Origin: an uncultured Prevotella sp.
GTDB lineage: Bacteria > Bacteroidota > Bacteroidia > Bacteroidales > Bacteroidaceae
Direction of reading: 5' to 3'
Length of the DNA: 64,000 bases
Assembly (NCBI GenBank): GCA_900540375.1
Contig: UQFS01000004.1
Coordinates: 1 to 64,000 of the forward strand
Shown: one piece after another, positions 26,101 through 33,493 of the stretch
Position numbering within the stretch: the first letter of the stretch is position 1
How the letters are laid out: each line of letters begins with the position of its first letter
The notes under the pieces: generated by a model
Database searches by the model: none
The model's input: only the letters and a program-made list of their open reading frames with translations
What the model was told of the DNA's origin: nothing
Made by a program: the position numbers and the translations under genes

Positions 26101-26634
26101 CGTGCGCGCATGATGAATGCTATCGCTTCTTTAGACGAGACTGAAGACAGACACACCATTATTACTATTCAATTGAGATATAAAGTAGATCATCGGGAGA
26201 CACGTTCTGATGACTCGACAAAACAGATTAGCAACACAGAGAAAACGGAGAACGACAACTCTATACAATCAGAGAATGTCATCAACACTCATAATGATGA
26301 TGAGGAGGATGTAGTTGTGAAGGCTGTCACTGCAATGATCGAAGATCATTTGGCGGATACTGACCTCAATGTACAACTGTTGACCCAACTGACGGGATAT
26401 GGTAACAAACTCATCTATCGACGAGTGAAGGCGGTCACAGGTTATACTCCCGTAAATTATATCCGACAGATGAGAATGCAGCGGGCTGCCGTGTTGCTCA
26501 AACAAGGCCGTTTCGCTGTATCTGAGGTGATGTATATGGTAGGCTTTTCTACACAAAGCTATTTCTCCAAGTGCTTCAACCAAACTTTTGGGATGTCACC
26601 GGCAGAATACACAAGGAAAAATATACAGATATGA
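23164..26634 (+). CDS. Propeller / Y_Y_Y / degenerate kinase / AraC regulator without receiver
   Basis: 1156 aa from the ATG at 23164, which gives a signal peptide; a GTG 12 bases upstream is less likely. Residues about 30-650 are two-component-regulator propeller repeats (TWMGTDKGLVVYDG, YWIGTEGALYHYDG), then a Y_Y_Y domain and a membrane span at about 758-778. The kinase-like region is degenerate: FFASLSEKLKLS replaces the usual FFTNISHELRTPL, losing the phospho-accepting histidine, and LLDAIIKFADDN replaces the N-box. No receiver domain follows; the chain goes straight to an AraC HTH (about 1047-1156). It probably senses oligosaccharide in the periplasm and regulates the operon at 15865 without phosphotransfer. 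Confidence 0.85.
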   Translation: MTQSKSHLLYILFTLLSVILETEVASAQFRETTALPLFVNFKPNTSSVVQCMATDDEGQTWMGTDKGLVVYDGYRDYTLFKNTDLQTLIHTVMLTDDKILIGTDGGLRVAERHNLHVLPYMGGVRCVRALLRRGSKIIVGGADGVDIYNIQTGKTQILARRLSQVYSLLDTPHGLLVGTLHGLYIFRNGRIRAIDTGMLASHPLVNAMAHAQGGGYWIGTEGALYHYDGRSVKEVSALHSNSIKALCQVGNTLYIGTDDGLYMIANKQRVARVCQDIRMDNSLASNIVWALAKDKWNNLLVGTDRGLSIHRAHEPFRCWNLSAITGSGDGNTFGTLLIDIDNDGLSLWAGGDNGLISMFCSADGWKISKWYRQDDPRWNISHNRIRKLHRLSDGTIIACTDHGLFIIDPKNGTTHNVLLTDGTGHYDATWAYDIVEDRKGRCWVSAYAGGIFIIDHQRLLSSQGRVRADAHLGHTLTGINVGSLAIDRSGRVWAAAYSAGLDRIDATTLRVGHVMKEVSIDKVIADTDGSVWATMSGKVVRFAHGDLNAQRTFVMADHSQTPTALGTDDGALWIAVNKDICILRPNGASNAFSLHGINAFSMVSPLTWTDDSGKWHKGVMLGGEDVLMTVSTEDLATANQSELQFTGIEVNGRQMCINEARKYIDAEKRITLHSNENNFKLLFSDNPQCGRLTARYAYLMEGVEKHWTLLPAEVLQVSFNGLPHGTYRLHVSVVDGQGRPSKEIYSLKVTVLPPWYLMWWAKTIYMLLSLALIAWGVRFIWIRRELQRERQARNDAIEQSARRAAFFASLSEKLKLSAGEILASAFNLSFHGKHENDINTIRRNGTAICLMASEALDLPLSTSNSFTRPVMQRLDMTDLCRIIVSDCHENGHGIHLSVSAGLSGLTTEVDVVAMLGLLDAIIKFADDNTLVKGGTVLSAVENDGYAILRLDVEQLVLSSDNRRFALMAYGENHLALIGQRARMMNAIASLDETEDRHTIITIQLRYKVDHRETRSDDSTKQISNTEKTENDNSIQSENVINTHNDDEEDVVVKAVTAMIEDHLADTDLNVQLLTQLTGYGNKLIYRRVKAVTGYTPVNYIRQMRMQRAAVLLKQGRFAVSEVMYMVGFSTQSYFSKCFNQTFGMSPAEYTRKNIQI

Positions 26635-26670
26635 TACCCGCAACTTTTTATCGCTATTTCTCCATAGATA

Positions 26671-26701
26671 TTGCACCTTTGAAAAAATATCGGTATCTTT
26701 G
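26671..26701 (+). promoter_or_regulatory. Promoter of miaA
   Basis: TTG at 26671-26673 and TATCTTTG at 26694-26701, 23 bp apart start to start. Predicted leader about 77 bases. Confidence 0.7.
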
Positions 26702-26784
26702 TGGCATAATTTGTGATATATACTTTATAGAATACCACCTATGCAAACATTTCGCTGAACATAAATAAGAATCCACCCACCACT

Positions 26785-27738
26785 ATGAAGAAACTCTTGA
26801 CTATCCTCGGCCCCACAGCAACGGGCAAAACTGACCTCGCCGCACACGTAGCACACGTGCTCGGAGGCGAAATTCTCTCCGACGACTCTCGCCAGGTATA
26901 CCGCGGCATGGACATCGGCACGGGCAAGGACCTCGAAGACTATGTCGTCGACGGACAGCCGGTTCCTTACCATCTCATCGACATCGCGGAACCGGGAACG
27001 AAATACAACCTGTTTCAGTACCAACAGGACTTCCACCGCGCCTATGACGACATCCAGCGGCGGGGTGCACTGCCCATCCTCTGCGGAGGTACAGGCCTGT
27101 ATATTGAGGCGGTGCTCAAAGGCTATGCGCTATCACCCGTACCGCAGAACCCGGAACTGCGGCAGAGCTTAGAGGACAAGACGCTCGACGAACTGACCGA
27201 CATGCTCGTGAAACTGAAACAGCAGACGGGCTCCACAATGCACAACAAAACTGACGTGGACTCATGCCAGCGGGCCATCCGTGCCATAGAGATAGAGACC
27301 TACAACCTCCAGCACCCCACCGAGCTGCGGACGATGCCGCCCGTCAACAGCGTCGTCATCGGTGTGGCCATCGACCGTGACGAGCGCCGCCGCCGCATCA
27401 CCGCCCGTCTGCATCAGCGTCTCGATCATGGCATGGTGGAGGAGATACAACGTCTGCTTGACAGCGGCATCAAGGCCGAGGACCTCACCTACTACGGACT
27501 GGAATATAAATACGTCACAGAGTATGTCATCGGACAGCTCAGCTACGACAAGATGGTGCGCCAATTAGAGATTGCCATCCACCAGTTTGCCAAGCGCCAG
27601 ATGACGTGGTTCCGAGGAATGGAGCGCCGTGGCACCCTCATCCATTGGGTCGACGCCATGTTGCCGATGGAGGAAAAGGTGAAGAGGGTAGAGGAGATCT
27701 ATCAGGCCGCTACCACCATGGTGCAAGAGAAGAAATAA
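26785..27738 (+). CDS. miaA: tRNA dimethylallyltransferase
   Basis: 317 aa, usual length. N-terminal P-loop GPTATGKTDLA, the DSRQVYRGMDIGTGK substrate motif, LCGGTGLYIEAVLKGY and the C-terminal QFAKRQMTWFRGME segment are diagnostic. It transfers a dimethylallyl group to A37 of tRNAs reading UNN codons, aiding anticodon pairing. It is a stand-alone core gene with its own promoter, ending convergently with the GH13 gene. Confidence 0.95.
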   Translation: MKKLLTILGPTATGKTDLAAHVAHVLGGEILSDDSRQVYRGMDIGTGKDLEDYVVDGQPVPYHLIDIAEPGTKYNLFQYQQDFHRAYDDIQRRGALPILCGGTGLYIEAVLKGYALSPVPQNPELRQSLEDKTLDELTDMLVKLKQQTGSTMHNKTDVDSCQRAIRAIEIETYNLQHPTELRTMPPVNSVVIGVAIDRDERRRRITARLHQRLDHGMVEEIQRLLDSGIKAEDLTYYGLEYKYVTEYVIGQLSYDKMVRQLEIAIHQFAKRQMTWFRGMERRGTLIHWVDAMLPMEEKVKRVEEIYQAATTMVQEKK

Positions 27739-27828
27739 GGCTCATCCGCAAAATGCCGATACAATCATCGCTTGCGCTTTCAGCGCCCGATCTCCGATGG
27801 CATAAAGAATATAAACGAATAACAAGAC

Positions 27829-27880
27829 AATCGACGAATATCAAAGCACAAAGAATGCTGATATCCGCCGATTATCTTTT
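27829..27880 (+). terminator. Hairpin between miaA and the GH13 gene
   Basis: AATCGACGAATATCA pairs with TGATATCCGCCGATT (13 of 15) across 15 bases, followed by ATCTTTTT. It is the likely terminator for miaA. Confidence 0.55.
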
Positions 27881-27921
27881 TCACACCTTATTATATATAG
27901 CTACCGAAGCATCTTACATAA

Positions 27922-29727
27922 CTATTTGAGCAGGAACACGGCAGCGGATACAGGACCGAGCGCGACGACATCGCCGCTCTTACCCGTCTTGTAGGCAGCC
28001 TTGCCTGTAGCTATCAGCGTCTGTGGCTTATAACTGTTTTCCTTCATCTTACCTTGCTCCAGCGAAGTGTTGTCGGTCGGAGCTTCCAGTCCAATCCGTG
28101 GCAGAGAAGCCTTCACGGTCTTACCACTGGGGTTGAGCGCTACGATACAGGTCTGACCACCCATCGCCCGTTGGTAGACCATCGGGTAGGGCTGTTTCAG
28201 ATTGCTGACAAGCTTCCAGTCGGCGAGGTTGCCGAGTGCCGGCGTGGCATGGCGCAGCTTCACGAGGCGGCGCGTATAGTTGAGCATGGAGTTAGGATCT
28301 TTCTCCTCAGCGGCCACGGTGATCTTACCGCCATCCGTGGCTACTGGCAGATAGAGCCGGTCTGGCGCGCAGGTAGAGAAGCCGGCGGTAGCACCCGGAG
28401 CCCACTGCATCGGCGTGCGCGTACCGGCGCGCTCGTTGGAGCCCTCCTTGCTCGGCAGGTCCATCTCGTACTTCATGCCGATCTCATCACCATAATAGAT
28501 AAACGGCACGCCGGGCATAGTAAGGAAGAAGGTCATCGCCACCTTGAGCTGATCGGGCGTGTTGCGCATACCGATATTCGGTCGCTGATAGTCATGGTTG
28601 GCCGACGGTATGGCAATATAACCCTTGTCGCGTGTACCTAAATAGGAATGGGAGTAGTTCTTGACGAATTCGTCAAGCGTACCCTTTCCCTCTTTGTCGA
28701 AATAGCAATACTTATAAGCCGTCAGCCGGTTGTCCCACGGCTGTATCTTTCCCCACGGCGTGTTGCGGGCAAAGAAGAGCGAGCCATAGCCGGGTACACC
28801 AAAGTGAATCATGAAGTCGATGTTGAATCCGGCCGGTATCGCCACGGTTGGGTCGGCCCATTCCGAGATAAGCACACACTGAGGATAGTTCTTATCCTTC
28901 CAGGCGCGCATCTCGTTCCACAACTTCGACGTCTCCACCTTACCGGGATCGTTCTTGACGAGCGATGCCGCCATATCCACGCGGAAGCCATCGACGCCCT
29001 TGTCAAACCAAAACGCCATGATGTTTCTCAGTTCACGCCGCAAAGCCTGCGGGCCCGGTGCGGTGACAGGCTGCTCCCATTGATGGTTAGGATCAGGATG
29101 GGCAAAGCCATAGTTGAGCGCAGGCTGACACTCAAAGAAGTTTTTCTCGTAGTATTTTCCGCGCGGCGCGTCAATTTCCACATAGCGGCCAAGTGTAGAC
29201 GACTCGGGATTGGGTTCCTTATGGCGCGCGACGATGTCGGCCTTGTCTTTGTCGCTGATGGTGTCAGTCCATATATAATAGTCGGCATATCGCCCGTTGC
29301 GGTCGCCGTTGGCACTCTCCCGGAACCACTGACTTTTCACGCTGGAGTGGCCTGCCACGAGGTCGAGACACACCTTGATGCCGCGTTTGTGGGCTTCGTT
29401 GACGAGTGTGACCAGATCGGTGTTGGTACCAAAGCGCGGGTCTATCTTGTAGAAATCAATGACATCGTAGCCGCCGTCAAACCATCCCGACTCAAAGCAG
29501 GGGTTGATCCACAGAGCGTTGACACCCAGGCTTTGGATATAATCGAGTTTGGAGGTGATGCCGGGCAGGTCTCCGATGCCGTTGCCGTCGGAGTCCATAT
29601 ACGACGAGGGATAGATTTGGTAGAACACAGCGTCGTGGAGCCATTGTGGTCCACGCGCGTCGGTGGTCTGTGCCGAAGCCGTTGTGAGCGATAGTGCCAT
29701 GATAGTTGAAAGCAATAGTTTATTCAT
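27922..29727 (-). CDS. Secreted GH13 alpha-amylase family glycosidase
   Basis: 601 aa with a signal peptide (MNKLLLSTIMALSLTTASAQ). The GH13 barrel shows YQIYPSSYMDSDGNGIGDLP near the start, DLVAGHSS (region I), GFRVDMAAS with the nucleophile aspartate (region II), LISEWADP with the acid/base glutamate (region III) and SANHDYQRP (region IV). GIGDLPGI and domain B favour alpha-1,4/1,6-glucosidase-type enzymes over classical amylases, so the exact bond cut is uncertain. It belongs with the SusC/SusD genes at 33494-31745, but a restriction-modification pair now lies between them, and only 35 bases separate it from the endonuclease stop. Confidence 0.88.
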   Translation of the reverse strand: MNKLLLSTIMALSLTTASAQTTDARGPQWLHDAVFYQIYPSSYMDSDGNGIGDLPGITSKLDYIQSLGVNALWINPCFESGWFDGGYDVIDFYKIDPRFGTNTDLVTLVNEAHKRGIKVCLDLVAGHSSVKSQWFRESANGDRNGRYADYYIWTDTISDKDKADIVARHKEPNPESSTLGRYVEIDAPRGKYYEKNFFECQPALNYGFAHPDPNHQWEQPVTAPGPQALRRELRNIMAFWFDKGVDGFRVDMAASLVKNDPGKVETSKLWNEMRAWKDKNYPQCVLISEWADPTVAIPAGFNIDFMIHFGVPGYGSLFFARNTPWGKIQPWDNRLTAYKYCYFDKEGKGTLDEFVKNYSHSYLGTRDKGYIAIPSANHDYQRPNIGMRNTPDQLKVAMTFFLTMPGVPFIYYGDEIGMKYEMDLPSKEGSNERAGTRTPMQWAPGATAGFSTCAPDRLYLPVATDGGKITVAAEEKDPNSMLNYTRRLVKLRHATPALGNLADWKLVSNLKQPYPMVYQRAMGGQTCIVALNPSGKTVKASLPRIGLEAPTDNTSLEQGKMKENSYKPQTLIATGKAAYKTGKSGDVVALGPVSAAVFLLK

Positions 29728-29762
29728 AGTTATGTAAGGTGTAAGAATTTACTAAGATGTTA

Positions 29763-30620
29763 TCATATAGCCAAGTCCATCGGCAAGTCGCTGATGTCTT
29801 TCAGTCTTTTACCATCCACAAGGATATGCAGCATTTCGAGAGCATCTTCTGCCCCCGCCGCTTCGATGGCTTTTTGTAGTTCATAGAGTGCAAAATGGTA
29901 TACGCAGTCGATGTCGCCCGTTCCTAGAGCCAAAGAGGCGATGCGTGAGGGCATCGGCTCACCTGTGACGACTACGATGTGTGGCAGATGCCCCTTTCTG
30001 TTACGTATCAATCCTAAAGCCTCTGTGCGGCTGTTTTGCGCACGGTCGCTTCTCATTGTCCATTTTGCCGATACAGAAGCGTGGAGGATAGGCAACCCAC
30101 CGTTCTTTTCACGTAAGTCGCAACATTTGCATATGCTATCGTCCAGTATCCATGAGTCAGCATTAATGCTTTCATCTGGTTCTGCCTCGCGGTAGACGAC
30201 CACGTCAGGAGCCACCATATAATCGTTCCCAATGCTTGATGCAAGCTCCGCATTATTTTTCACGATTGTGTTCAGATAGTCCAAATGCGCATATTGTGAG
30301 AAGCTGCTTGTCTTGATGGCATTTCTATTTCCTAGTTTGGCAACATGCCATTTCCCTGGGCGTAAGTTTTGCAGATGTGGGAAGGTGTCAAGGAGAAATT
30401 CCATGTTGATTTGTTCGAACTTGGAACCGGATGTCTGACCGACTGCTTTCCGATGTGATTCGGCAAGCAGTTGGTCGGAGATACCCTTGGCAATTTGGAT
30501 AGATAGTTTAGAAGCACTGTCTGCGTTACTGGGAATTCCATTTTTGTCGACAGTGAGTACCCCTTGTTCCAACAGGGCTTTATGATATTTCTTTCTTGCT
30601 GTTGCTATTAACGATGTCAT
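29763..30620 (-). CDS. NgoMIV-like type II restriction endonuclease (GCCGGC predicted)
   Basis: 285 aa from the ATG at 30620, matching the length of R.NgoMIV. Strong family features: GQTSGSKFEQINMEF with the conserved glutamate, the catalytic aspartate in MVAPDVVVYRE, the S-x-K motif in ASVSAKWTMRSDRAQNSRTE, and the C-terminal KRLKDISDLPMDLA. R.NgoMIV is a tetrameric enzyme cutting G^CCGGC; the same specificity is predicted here. The gene overlaps the methyltransferase 3' end by 41 bases, so translation is probably coupled. An upstream start at 30650 is possible but would enlarge the overlap. Confidence 0.9.
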   Translation of the reverse strand: MTSLIATARKKYHKALLEQGVLTVDKNGIPSNADSASKLSIQIAKGISDQLLAESHRKAVGQTSGSKFEQINMEFLLDTFPHLQNLRPGKWHVAKLGNRNAIKTSSFSQYAHLDYLNTIVKNNAELASSIGNDYMVAPDVVVYREAEPDESINADSWILDDSICKCCDLREKNGGLPILHASVSAKWTMRSDRAQNSRTEALGLIRNRKGHLPHIVVVTGEPMPSRIASLALGTGDIDCVYHFALYELQKAIEAAGAEDALEMLHILVDGKRLKDISDLPMDLAI

Positions 30621-31551
30621 TGTCCAAAACTTTAATGATTTGTTTTCCAACGTACTTAGCTACAGGTGGAGGAAAGGCATTTCCTATCATTCTGCATGCT
30701 GCGGTCTTCTTGTTTCCAAAGTCCCAGTCGTCAGGGAAGCCCTGGATACGCGCTATCATACGTGGTGTCAACTTCGGCATGCCTTCAAAGTCCTTCTGTG
30801 GGGGCTCGTTGCCAACGCCTTTCCCGTCTATTCCCATATCAGCCCACGCCTGTCTTGCCCTTGTGGGGCCGAGGTCGGGTCCGCCATGCTTTTTGCTCCC
30901 GCCAACAATCGTTGGGGCTATTTTGTTGGCTTTCATTTTCCATTCTTTCGCCCCGACCCAACCATTGGCTGCCATTAGGTCGTACAGTGTGTCGCCGACG
31001 GTTGCCGTTGGACTCTGGCATGGAGTGGGGTAGGAGAAGATGTCTTCCAAGTCTTTCCTAATGCCAATGATGATGACTCTAGGCCTCAATTGTGGCACAC
31101 CATAGTCTGAGGCATTGAGCAATTTGATGTGTGGATGGTACCCTAGTTCATATAGACGATGGAGAATGGTAGTACGGTATAAGTCGAACGAAGGGCTCAT
31201 CAATCCGCGTACGTTCTCTATCATGGTCACTTTAGGATGAACTTCCTCTATCAGTCTGAGCATTTGTGGGAAAAGGTCTCTCTCATCGTTTGGCCCCAAC
31301 TGTTTGCCGGCAACACTAAAAGGAGGACAAGGGACACCGCCGGCCAATAAGTCTATTTGGTCGCGGTAGCTTTTCCCCGAGAAGTTGTGCAGATCTTCGC
31401 AAATGACATTCCATTTGGGACGATTGCGCTTGAGGCAATCGCAATACTCTTTTTCTATCTCTACTAGTGCGACATGGTGAAAGCCTGCTTGTTCCAAGCC
31501 CAAAGCTTGGCCACCGGCACCGGCACAAATTTCTATGGACGTGTACATCAT
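30580..31551 (-). CDS. DNA (cytosine-5) methyltransferase, partner of the NgoMIV-like enzyme
   Basis: 323 aa. C5-methyltransferase motifs in order: SIEICAGAGGQALGLEQAG (I), GGVPCPPFSVAG with the catalytic cysteine (IV), MIENVRG (VI), PQLRPRVIIIG (VIII) and RMIGNAFPPPVAKYVG (X). The target region between VIII and X includes KHGGPDLGPTRARQAW. It should methylate the GCCGGC sites cut by its neighbour, protecting the host. Two tandem ATGs (31551, 31548) are possible starts; a -7 box lies so close that the transcript may have almost no leader. Confidence 0.92.
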   Translation of the reverse strand: MMYTSIEICAGAGGQALGLEQAGFHHVALVEIEKEYCDCLKRNRPKWNVICEDLHNFSGKSYRDQIDLLAGGVPCPPFSVAGKQLGPNDERDLFPQMLRLIEEVHPKVTMIENVRGLMSPSFDLYRTTILHRLYELGYHPHIKLLNASDYGVPQLRPRVIIIGIRKDLEDIFSYPTPCQSPTATVGDTLYDLMAANGWVGAKEWKMKANKIAPTIVGGSKKHGGPDLGPTRARQAWADMGIDGKGVGNEPPQKDFEGMPKLTPRMIARIQGFPDDWDFGNKKTAACRMIGNAFPPPVAKYVGKQIIKVLDNDIVNSNSKKEIS

Positions 31552-31555
31552 GTTG

Positions 31556-31563
31556 CAAAGTTA
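31556..31563 (-). promoter_or_regulatory. -7 box TAACTTTG of the methyltransferase gene
   Basis: On the minus strand TAACTTTG ends 4 bases before the first ATG. In Bacteroidetes transcription starts about 6-7 bases after this box, which puts the start at or beside the initiation codon and implies a leaderless message. Confidence 0.55.
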
Positions 31564-31657
31564 AGGTAAAAAGGGGAATTTCCCAAATATAAGTGAGCAT
31601 TATTATTGTTGTGCGTATTTGCCTCTATCGAAGAGTCTTCTGCTTTCCGATACAGTT

Positions 31658-31694
31658 CCGTCCCCACAACCCACGACAGCAGGGAGGGGGACGG
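31658..31694. repeat. Inverted repeat between susD and the methyltransferase gene
   Basis: CCGTCCCC at 31658-31665 pairs with GGGGACGG at 31687-31694. No T run follows on either strand. It may be the remains of a terminator for the SusCD transcript or an insertion boundary. Confidence 0.4.
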
Positions 31695-31744
31695 ATAGAT
31701 AACGAAACAGCAGGTGGATTTCGTATCTTATCTTACTCTCTTAT

Positions 31745-33472
31745 TTACTTTTTATATCCCGGATTCTGCTTCAGGTTCTTGTTGAGGTTGAGCACAGAGT
31801 AGGGGATCGGATAGACGACGGTGTAACCTGTCTTGTCGTCGTTGTAGTCACCGGCCAATGAGCTGTGTGCCACACCGGAATAGCGGTCCACGGTAGGCTC
31901 GGTGAAGGTACAGAAACGTATCTGATCCTGGCGCCGCGTGCCTTCCCAAGCGAGCTCGATCATGCGCTCATCGAGAATATCATTCAGGGTGAGCGACGTG
32001 CGCGGCGTTGCCTTGGCGCGTGTGCGTATCTCGTTGACGAGGGAGAGCGCTCCGGCCTTGTCACCCAAACGGTATTCTGCCTCTGCCTTGAGCAGGAGCG
32101 CGTCACCATAGCGCCAGATAACCAGGTCATTGTTGTTCTGTCCCTGGGAGGAAGCTGTGCCGTCGTACTCATATTTCTTAAAGCGGGCACCGGCACACTT
32201 CACGTCGTGCGGGTCAGCATCGTTGGCAAAGTTAACCACAGCCTTGAGCGGCTCATACTCCAGTGGCTTGGAGGTGGCACCGTCGCTGAGCGATCCTGTC
32301 TTCTGCTCCTTTTCGAAATCACGGTCGCACCAATAGTTGAGCCTCAGGCGCGGATCCTCGTTGGCCGTACCATAACCCATGACCTGCATGGCGCGTACTG
32401 TGGCACAAGCACCGTTCCAGCCAGAGTAGCCGATGGCCGAAGCATGGTTGTAGTGGAGCGAGCGCATGAGATTGTAGTCCGTGATCTTATAGGTCTTGTC
32501 GTCGTTGGGTCGCACGAAGATGTTCTCAGTAGAACTCTCGTTGGCCTTGACGAAGTTGTCGGCATAGTTGGCTGTAAGGCTGTATCCTGCAGCCTGAATC
32601 TTATCGACACAGTATTTCACCGTCTCCCAGCAGTTGCGCTTAGTGCCGTCAACAGTCATCATGATGGTCTTACCTTTGTCCGAGACAGCCTGTCCGAGGG
32701 TCTCGCTGGCCGTCGCCTGCTTGCTGAGGTCAGTACCCACAAAGGCCTGATAGCTCGATGCCGAGGTGTCGTCGATGGTATAGACAGGTGCGTTGATGGC
32801 ACATTTGGCGAGACACATATAGGCCACGGCCTTGGTCACACGACCATAATATTCGCCAGTGTTCTGGCTGTGGCCGTCGCCGAGGTCGGGCAGGGCAGCC
32901 TCTAACTCAGAGGTGACGAACTGAAAGACATCACTGCGGTTACTCTGCTTTACGTCGCTGATGGACTGCTTGGAGCTGGTCACGACAGGCACCTGGGCAA
33001 AGAAGTCCATCGCATAGTAGTAGTAGATGGCGCGCAGAGCACGGAGCTCAGAGACATAGGCTTTATAGTCGGGATGCTCCTCCAAGAAGGGCGTGAGCTT
33101 GTCGATGCTGGTGTTGCACAGACCGATGATCTTAAAGAGGTGGTTCCACACGGTAGCGTAGGTGTCGACTGACGACTCGAAATTATGCAGAAACATATTC
33201 TGCCACTTGCCGCCGTCGACCCAGTCACCCTGTCGTCCGGGCAGCATGGTAGCATCGGACATAAACTCCTGCAGAGTGTGGACACAATCGGTACCGCCGT
33301 AGAGGCCGTCGCCGATGGCTGAGTAGACGTTGGCCACAGAGTTGACATAAGTTAGAGTAGAGTTTTTGAAGGCTTCTCCCTCACTGAACTGGCTCTTGGG
33401 GTTCTCGTCGAGCGAGCAGCCTGTCAGAAGAGCTGCGGAAAGCAGCGCGACACCGAAAATATATTTTTTCAT
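31745..33472 (-). CDS. SusD/RagB-family glycan-binding lipoprotein
   Basis: 575 aa. Lipoprotein signal LLSAALLTGCSLDENP. SusD features include LRALRAIYYYYAMDFFAQVP, WRYGDALLLKAEAEYRLGD and ELAWEGTRRQDQIRFCTF, and the chain ends with the PIPYSVLNLNKNLKQNPGY motif. It partners the SusC protein encoded 21 bases upstream on the same strand. Substrate is inferred to be starch or maltooligosaccharide from the GH13 gene downstream. No SusE/SusF-type gene follows, as would be common. Confidence 0.95.
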   Translation of the reverse strand: MKKYIFGVALLSAALLTGCSLDENPKSQFSEGEAFKNSTLTYVNSVANVYSAIGDGLYGGTDCVHTLQEFMSDATMLPGRQGDWVDGGKWQNMFLHNFESSVDTYATVWNHLFKIIGLCNTSIDKLTPFLEEHPDYKAYVSELRALRAIYYYYAMDFFAQVPVVTSSKQSISDVKQSNRSDVFQFVTSELEAALPDLGDGHSQNTGEYYGRVTKAVAYMCLAKCAINAPVYTIDDTSASSYQAFVGTDLSKQATASETLGQAVSDKGKTIMMTVDGTKRNCWETVKYCVDKIQAAGYSLTANYADNFVKANESSTENIFVRPNDDKTYKITDYNLMRSLHYNHASAIGYSGWNGACATVRAMQVMGYGTANEDPRLRLNYWCDRDFEKEQKTGSLSDGATSKPLEYEPLKAVVNFANDADPHDVKCAGARFKKYEYDGTASSQGQNNNDLVIWRYGDALLLKAEAEYRLGDKAGALSLVNEIRTRAKATPRTSLTLNDILDERMIELAWEGTRRQDQIRFCTFTEPTVDRYSGVAHSSLAGDYNDDKTGYTVVYPIPYSVLNLNKNLKQNPGYKK

Positions 33473-33493
33473 GGTAATATAGTCTTTAAAGGT

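Noticed and set aside
28648..29694. 348-codon plus-strand frame opposite the GH13 gene
   Set aside because: Antisense shadow of a gene with all GH13 catalytic regions.
31865..32905. 346-codon plus-strand frame opposite SusD
   Set aside because: Antisense shadow; the SusD frame has signal, family motifs and C-terminal signature.
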